NCBI GenBank assembly: GCA_910589055.1 | Contig: CAJURN010000003.1 | Span: 112,888-176,887, forward strand | DNA length: 64,000 nt | Direction: 5' to 3' | Origin: an uncultured Muribaculaceae bacterium | GTDB taxonomy: Bacteria; Bacteroidota; Bacteroidia; Bacteroidales; Muribaculaceae | In this document: one piece after another, positions 61,083-64,000 of the stretch | Position numbering within the stretch: position 1 is the first letter of the stretch | Layout of the letters: the number at the start of each line of letters is the position of its first letter | Made by a program: the position numbers and the translations under genes | The notes under the pieces: generated by a model | The model's input: the letters and a program-made list of their open reading frames with translations, nothing else | Told to the model about the DNA's origin: nothing | The model's database searches: none

Positions 61083-62276
61083 CTATTTGTAATTTTCGGC
61101 GGTTTCGCGGATGGCTTCGAACATGCGTTCGTCGGCTTCGGTGAGTTCGCGGTCGCGTCGGGCCATCACACGCCGGGCTATGGCAAAGAATTTAGTCATC
61201 ACAACATCGGTGAATCCAGCATGGCCGCCTTCGCTGAATGAGGCCACGAAGTTGCGGGGGAAGCCTGCGCCATGGATGTTGACTCCCACGCCAAGCACGG
61301 TTGCGGTGTTGAACATGGTGTTGATGCCGGCCTTGGAATGGTCGCCCATGATGAGTCCGCAGAACTGGAGTCCTGCTGGCAGGAAGCGGTGGGCAGGATA
61401 GTTCCAGAGTTTGATGGGGGTGTAGTCGTTCTTGAGGTTTGACGCGACACATCCCGCACCGAGATTGCACCATTCGCCTATCACGGCATTTCCGAGGAAG
61501 CCGTCGTGGGCTTTGTTGGAGTAGCCTTGCATCACGACATTGTTCAGCTCGCCACCGACCTTGCAGTAGGGGCCGAGAGTTGTTGCGGGATACATCTTTG
61601 TACCCATGTTGGCAACGGCGTGCTCGCACAGCGCGATGGGACCACGCAGCATCGAGCCTTCCATAACTTCGGCTTTTTCGCCTATGTATATAGGTCCGGC
61701 GGTGGTGTTGAGAAACGCGCCTTCCACGCTTGCCCCGGGAGCGATGAAAATCTTGGACGGATCGCCGATGACGGTGTTCGTCAGGCTAAGTGTTGCGGAT
61801 GTTTTGCCGCTTGTGAGGGCATTGAAGTCCGATTTGATGATTTCGCCGTTGAGCAGGAATATGTGGTAGAGACGCGTGATTGCGCACACGGCTGCATCGC
61901 CTGAGCGGAAATAGCGGCGTGATTTCTCCACCGGGCCGCGTCGGGCAATGAGAAATTCAGGCTCGTCTTCGGCTGATTTTCCGTACAAGGCTTCCCCGGG
62001 TGTGAGCGCGGCGGCCTCGGCTGCGAGTTCGGCCGATGGAATCACGTGTCCGGCCACGTAAAGTGCGGCATTGTCGCCTGCGGCTTCGGGAGCGAGCGGC
62101 CATATCTCCGAAAGATATGGTGCGGCCACTTCCCAGGAGTAGTTGCCGGGAATCATGCGGCGCCATTTGTCGGCGATGGTGTCGATACCGATGCGGAGTG
62201 CGCCTATGGGGCGCGTATATGTCATTGGAAGGAGGTTTTCGCGCACTTCGGGCGCGTCGAATACAACTACATTCAT
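61083..62276 (-). CDS. GlmU-like sugar nucleotidyltransferase family protein
   Basis: This 397-residue protein has an N-terminal domain beginning MNVVVFDAPEVRENLLPMTY and TRPIGALRIGIDTI, the pattern of the Bacteroidetes GlmU-family proteins (NTP_transf_4 type). A C-terminal left-handed beta-helix follows, with hexapeptide repeats (IYIGEKAEVMEGSMLRGPI, GAGCVASNLKNDYTPIKLW). It is distinct from true GlmU: the GTRM-type pyrophosphorylase signature is absent and replaced by the TRPIGALRIG segment. It probably transfers a nucleotide or acyl group to a sugar phosphate; substrate unknown. It stands alone on the minus strand. Confidence 0.85.
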   Translation of the reverse strand: MNVVVFDAPEVRENLLPMTYTRPIGALRIGIDTIADKWRRMIPGNYSWEVAAPYLSEIWPLAPEAAGDNAALYVAGHVIPSAELAAEAAALTPGEALYGKSAEDEPEFLIARRGPVEKSRRYFRSGDAAVCAITRLYHIFLLNGEIIKSDFNALTSGKTSATLSLTNTVIGDPSKIFIAPGASVEGAFLNTTAGPIYIGEKAEVMEGSMLRGPIALCEHAVANMGTKMYPATTLGPYCKVGGELNNVVMQGYSNKAHDGFLGNAVIGEWCNLGAGCVASNLKNDYTPIKLWNYPAHRFLPAGLQFCGLIMGDHSKAGINTMFNTATVLGVGVNIHGAGFPRNFVASFSEGGHAGFTDVVMTKFFAIARRVMARRDRELTEADERMFEAIRETAENYK

Positions 62277-62314
62277 AGGGGAGTGGTTTACTATGCTTGC
62301 ACAGGAATTGTGAT

Positions 62315-62345
62315 TTTGATATCGCGTGCAAAATTAGTAATTTTG
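62315..62345 (+). promoter_or_regulatory. rfbC promoter
   Basis: TTTG (62315-62318), 19 nt, then TAATTTTG (62338-62345): a full Bacteroidetes promoter, 28 nt before the ATG. Confidence 0.85.
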
Positions 62346-62373
62346 TTGCACTAAGACAAACCTACTTTCAGTT

Positions 62374-62925
62374 ATGGAATTTACTTCTACCGACTTTCCC
62401 GGACTATGGATAATTGACCCGGTGCGCTTTGGCGACGAGCGTGGATATTTTTGTGAAACATTCCGGAAAGACGAGTTCCGTGCCGCCACGGGGCTTGATG
62501 TGGATTTTGTGCAGGATAATGAGTCTCTTTCGCGTCGCGGAGTATTGCGCGGCCTGCATTATCAGGCCGGAGACGCCGCGCAGGGGAAGTTGGTGAGAGT
62601 GTCGGAAGGGCGCGTGCTTGACGTGGCTGTGGACCTTCGCGTGTCGTCGCCTACATTCGGGCGCCACATCGCCGTGGAGCTGTCGCAGGAAAACGGCCGT
62701 CAGATGTATATTCCGCGCGGTTTCGCCCATGGATTTCTTGTGTTGTCGGAGCGTGCCCGCTTCCAATATAAGGTGGACAATGTCTATTGCCCTTCGGCGG
62801 AGCGCTGTATCTGCTTCGACGATCCTCAAGTGGGGATTGACTGGGGCGTTGATTTAGACGGTCTTATTTTCTCCGAAAAAGATCTCCGTGGAGTGTCTTT
62901 TGCCGAAGCTGAAAAGTTCCAATAA
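62374..62925 (+). CDS. rfbC: dTDP-4-dehydrorhamnose 3,5-epimerase
   Basis: This 183-residue cupin epimerase acts third in dTDP-L-rhamnose synthesis, feeding surface polysaccharides. DFVQDNESLSRRGVLRGLHY contains the catalytic His, and YIPRGFAHGFLVLSE and YKVDNVYCPSAERCI follow, the latter with the Tyr. Length is normal (about 180-190). The other rml genes (rfbA, rfbB, rfbD) are not in the window. A gene of unknown function starts 13 nt downstream. Confidence 0.95.
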   Translation: MEFTSTDFPGLWIIDPVRFGDERGYFCETFRKDEFRAATGLDVDFVQDNESLSRRGVLRGLHYQAGDAAQGKLVRVSEGRVLDVAVDLRVSSPTFGRHIAVELSQENGRQMYIPRGFAHGFLVLSERARFQYKVDNVYCPSAERCICFDDPQVGIDWGVDLDGLIFSEKDLRGVSFAEAEKFQ

Positions 62926-62938
62926 AAATTGAATATAT

Positions 62939-63523
62939 ATGCTGAATGAACCCCTCTTCTCTCAGATGACTTTGGCCGGGAAGCGAGCCAAGGCATTGGA
63001 AATCTTCCGGAGTTATGGCAAGCCTATGCTGCCGATTTCGCTAATGTCGGAATGTCAGGACGACTTTAAATTATGCTCCTTGCTTGCCTATCTTTTTACG
63101 GCCGAATACTTCAACGGCTATCCGGAAGCAATTCATGATAAGGCTGATATAGCCCGGGTGCTGTTTCCCGAACAGGTCTTCCCGTTGCCAATGCAAATCT
63201 GGCTTCCGGTGCGCTACTGTGGAGGAAATATGGTGTTTGGAAGGGTGTTTTCGGTTAATATATGTGCCTTTTCTTCGCCTGATTCCATTATAGGATTCAA
63301 AGACAATGATTCGTCGGCTCCATACGGCGAGGTAAGGGTGTTGAAAGGCATGAAGTTCATCGGAAATTCCGGGCCATGGGCCTTGTACAAGCTCGATGTG
63401 GCTTCAACCGATGACATGACAGCCATGTTCTATACCAACCATGAGAAAAACTTTACTATCGAGATAGCTCATTTTCCTCATGATGACAAGCCTCGTGTGT
63501 TGTTCAGTTGGGAGGATTGCTAA
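62939..63523 (+). CDS. Protein of unknown function downstream of rfbC
   Basis: I do not recognise this 194-residue protein. It begins MLNEPLFSQMTLAGKRAKAL, has no signal peptide or membrane segment, and ends FSWEDC. Mixed alpha/beta composition with FGRVFSVNICAFSSPDSIIG and NFTIEIAHFPHDDKPRVLFS suggests a compact cytoplasmic domain. It starts 13 nt after rfbC and shares its promoter, so it is probably co-expressed. Its stop overlaps by 4 nt that of the convergent DUF486 gene. Base composition is a little more AT-rich than the neighbours. Confidence 0.75.
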   Translation: MLNEPLFSQMTLAGKRAKALEIFRSYGKPMLPISLMSECQDDFKLCSLLAYLFTAEYFNGYPEAIHDKADIARVLFPEQVFPLPMQIWLPVRYCGGNMVFGRVFSVNICAFSSPDSIIGFKDNDSSAPYGEVRVLKGMKFIGNSGPWALYKLDVASTDDMTAMFYTNHEKNFTIEIAHFPHDDKPRVLFSWEDC

Positions 63524-63891
63524 TCCATAAATACAAAATATACGGCGGCGATGAGGCAGGCGAAGGCGGCGAAGTGATTCCAATGTAACGTCTCGCCTTT
63601 GAAGAAGAGCACTGTGAAGAGTGTGAACACAATCAGAGTTATCGCTTCCTGAATTACTTTCAGCTGCATCAGTGAGAACGTGCCGCCATTTCCGGCGAAG
63701 CCCATGCGGTTGGCCGGAACCTGACATGTGTATTCAGCCAATGCGATACCCCACGACAGGAGAATAACCATATATAATGGAGTGTTGTCGGAGATAACTT
63801 TCATCTGCTGGAGCTTCAGGTGGCCGTACCATGCGAATGTCATGAATATGTTCGACACCACTAACAGGGCGATAGTGAGAAATGCGTTCAT
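63520..63891 (-). CDS. DUF486 family membrane protein
   Basis: This 123-residue protein has four membrane helices (FLTIALLVVSNIFMTFAWYG; YMVILLSWGIALAEYT; AITLIVFTLFTVLFF; HFAAFACLIAAVYFVFMD). The segment EYTCQVPANRMGFAG between helices 2 and 3 is characteristic of DUF486, a small DMT-like family of unknown transport role. It overlaps the stop of the upstream convergent gene by 4 nt. A terminator-like stem stands immediately before its start on the same strand, so it may depend on read-through from the tRNA unit. Confidence 0.88.
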   Translation of the reverse strand: MNAFLTIALLVVSNIFMTFAWYGHLKLQQMKVISDNTPLYMVILLSWGIALAEYTCQVPANRMGFAGNGGTFSLMQLKVIQEAITLIVFTLFTVLFFKGETLHWNHFAAFACLIAAVYFVFMD

Positions 63892-63904
63892 AGCCGGATA
63901 AATA

Positions 63905-63942
63905 AATGAAAAGCCTCCGCGACGATGAAGTCGCAGAGGCTT
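63905..63942 (-). terminator. Terminator following tRNA-Val
   Basis: AAGCCTCCGCGAC (63911-63923) pairs with 63930-63942 (12 of 13), with TTTTCATTT following on the minus strand. It lies 8 nt beyond the tRNA 3' end. Confidence 0.85.
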
Positions 63943-63949
63943 GATTGAG

Positions 63950-64000
63950 TGGGCGCTGAGGGATTCGAACCCCCGACCCTCTGCTTGTAAGGCAGATGCT
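63950..64000 (-). tRNA. tRNA-Val (anticodon UAC), 3' part
   Basis: Read on the minus strand from the window end: the anticodon arm TCTGC-CTTACAA-GCAGA (anticodon TAC), the variable region, the T arm GGGGG-TTCGAAT-CCCTC-type, and the acceptor strand AGCGCCC with discriminator A at 63950. The 5' acceptor strand and D arm lie beyond the window. CCA is not encoded, since CTCA follows the discriminator. Confidence 0.93.

Noticed and set aside
63950..64000. Attachment site of an integrative element at tRNA-Val
   Set aside because: No integrase or direct repeat of the tRNA 3' end was seen in the window.

Overview
The window is ordinary chromosome of a member of the Bacteroidales, most likely a gut Muribaculaceae-type organism. 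The phylum call rests on promoters of the Bacteroidetes form TTTG-N19/20-TAnnTTTG ahead of nifJ, gyrB, rpsL, rpsA and rfbC, on the near absence of Shine-Dalgarno sequences, and on family content (GH51/GH43 and GH20 glycosidases, a DUF4919-like protein, secretion tails resembling the type IX sorting domain). The family-level placement is inference.

Layout. 1-11000: the 3' part of a GH13 amylase-type enzyme, an aspartate-type aminotransferase, a very large secreted GH51-GH43 arabinan-degrading fusion, a DUF4919-like protein and an M6 metalloprotease. 11000-21000: pyruvate:ferredoxin oxidoreductase, gyrB, RNase R, folB and a membrane GT2 glycosyltransferase. 21000-39800: one uninterrupted str-S10-spc-alpha cluster of 33 genes from rpsL to rplQ on the + strand, including fusA, secY, map, infA, rpmJ and rpoA; tuf and adk are absent from the positions they hold in many bacteria. 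39800-44980: two paralogous GT2 glycosyltransferases flanking rpsA, then a GT4. 44970-52140: a minus-strand surface-polysaccharide operon in the order wza-like export lipoprotein, wzc-like tyrosine kinase, wzy-like polymerase/ligase, wzx-like flippase, GT4. 52300-56140: recQ, fabF and acpP on the minus strand. 56500-60900: greA, a HIT protein, a lipoprotein with a thioredoxin-like fold but no CXXC, and a GH20 hexosaminidase. 61080-64000: a GlmU-like protein, rfbC, an unrecognised protein, a DUF486 membrane protein and the 3' part of tRNA-Val(UAC).

How it fits together. The centre is the translation and transcription core. Around it are polysaccharide export and assembly (wza, wzc, wzx, wzy, several GT2/GT4, rfbC) and secreted glycan or protein degradation (GH13, GH51-GH43, GH20, M6 protease), a normal mix for a gut saccharolytic anaerobe that also uses pyruvate:ferredoxin oxidoreductase.

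I found no phage, insertion sequence, CRISPR array or defence system, and no convincing new multi-gene system. The less explained signals are in the non-coding DNA: dispersed intergenic repeats with 9-nt and 14-nt periods, long structured spacers before rpsG, rpsH and rpsD that look like ribosomal-protein control elements, a terminator-like hairpin in the leader of the M6 protease gene, and a glycosyltransferase gene whose promoter sits so close to the start codon that its mRNA should be leaderless.
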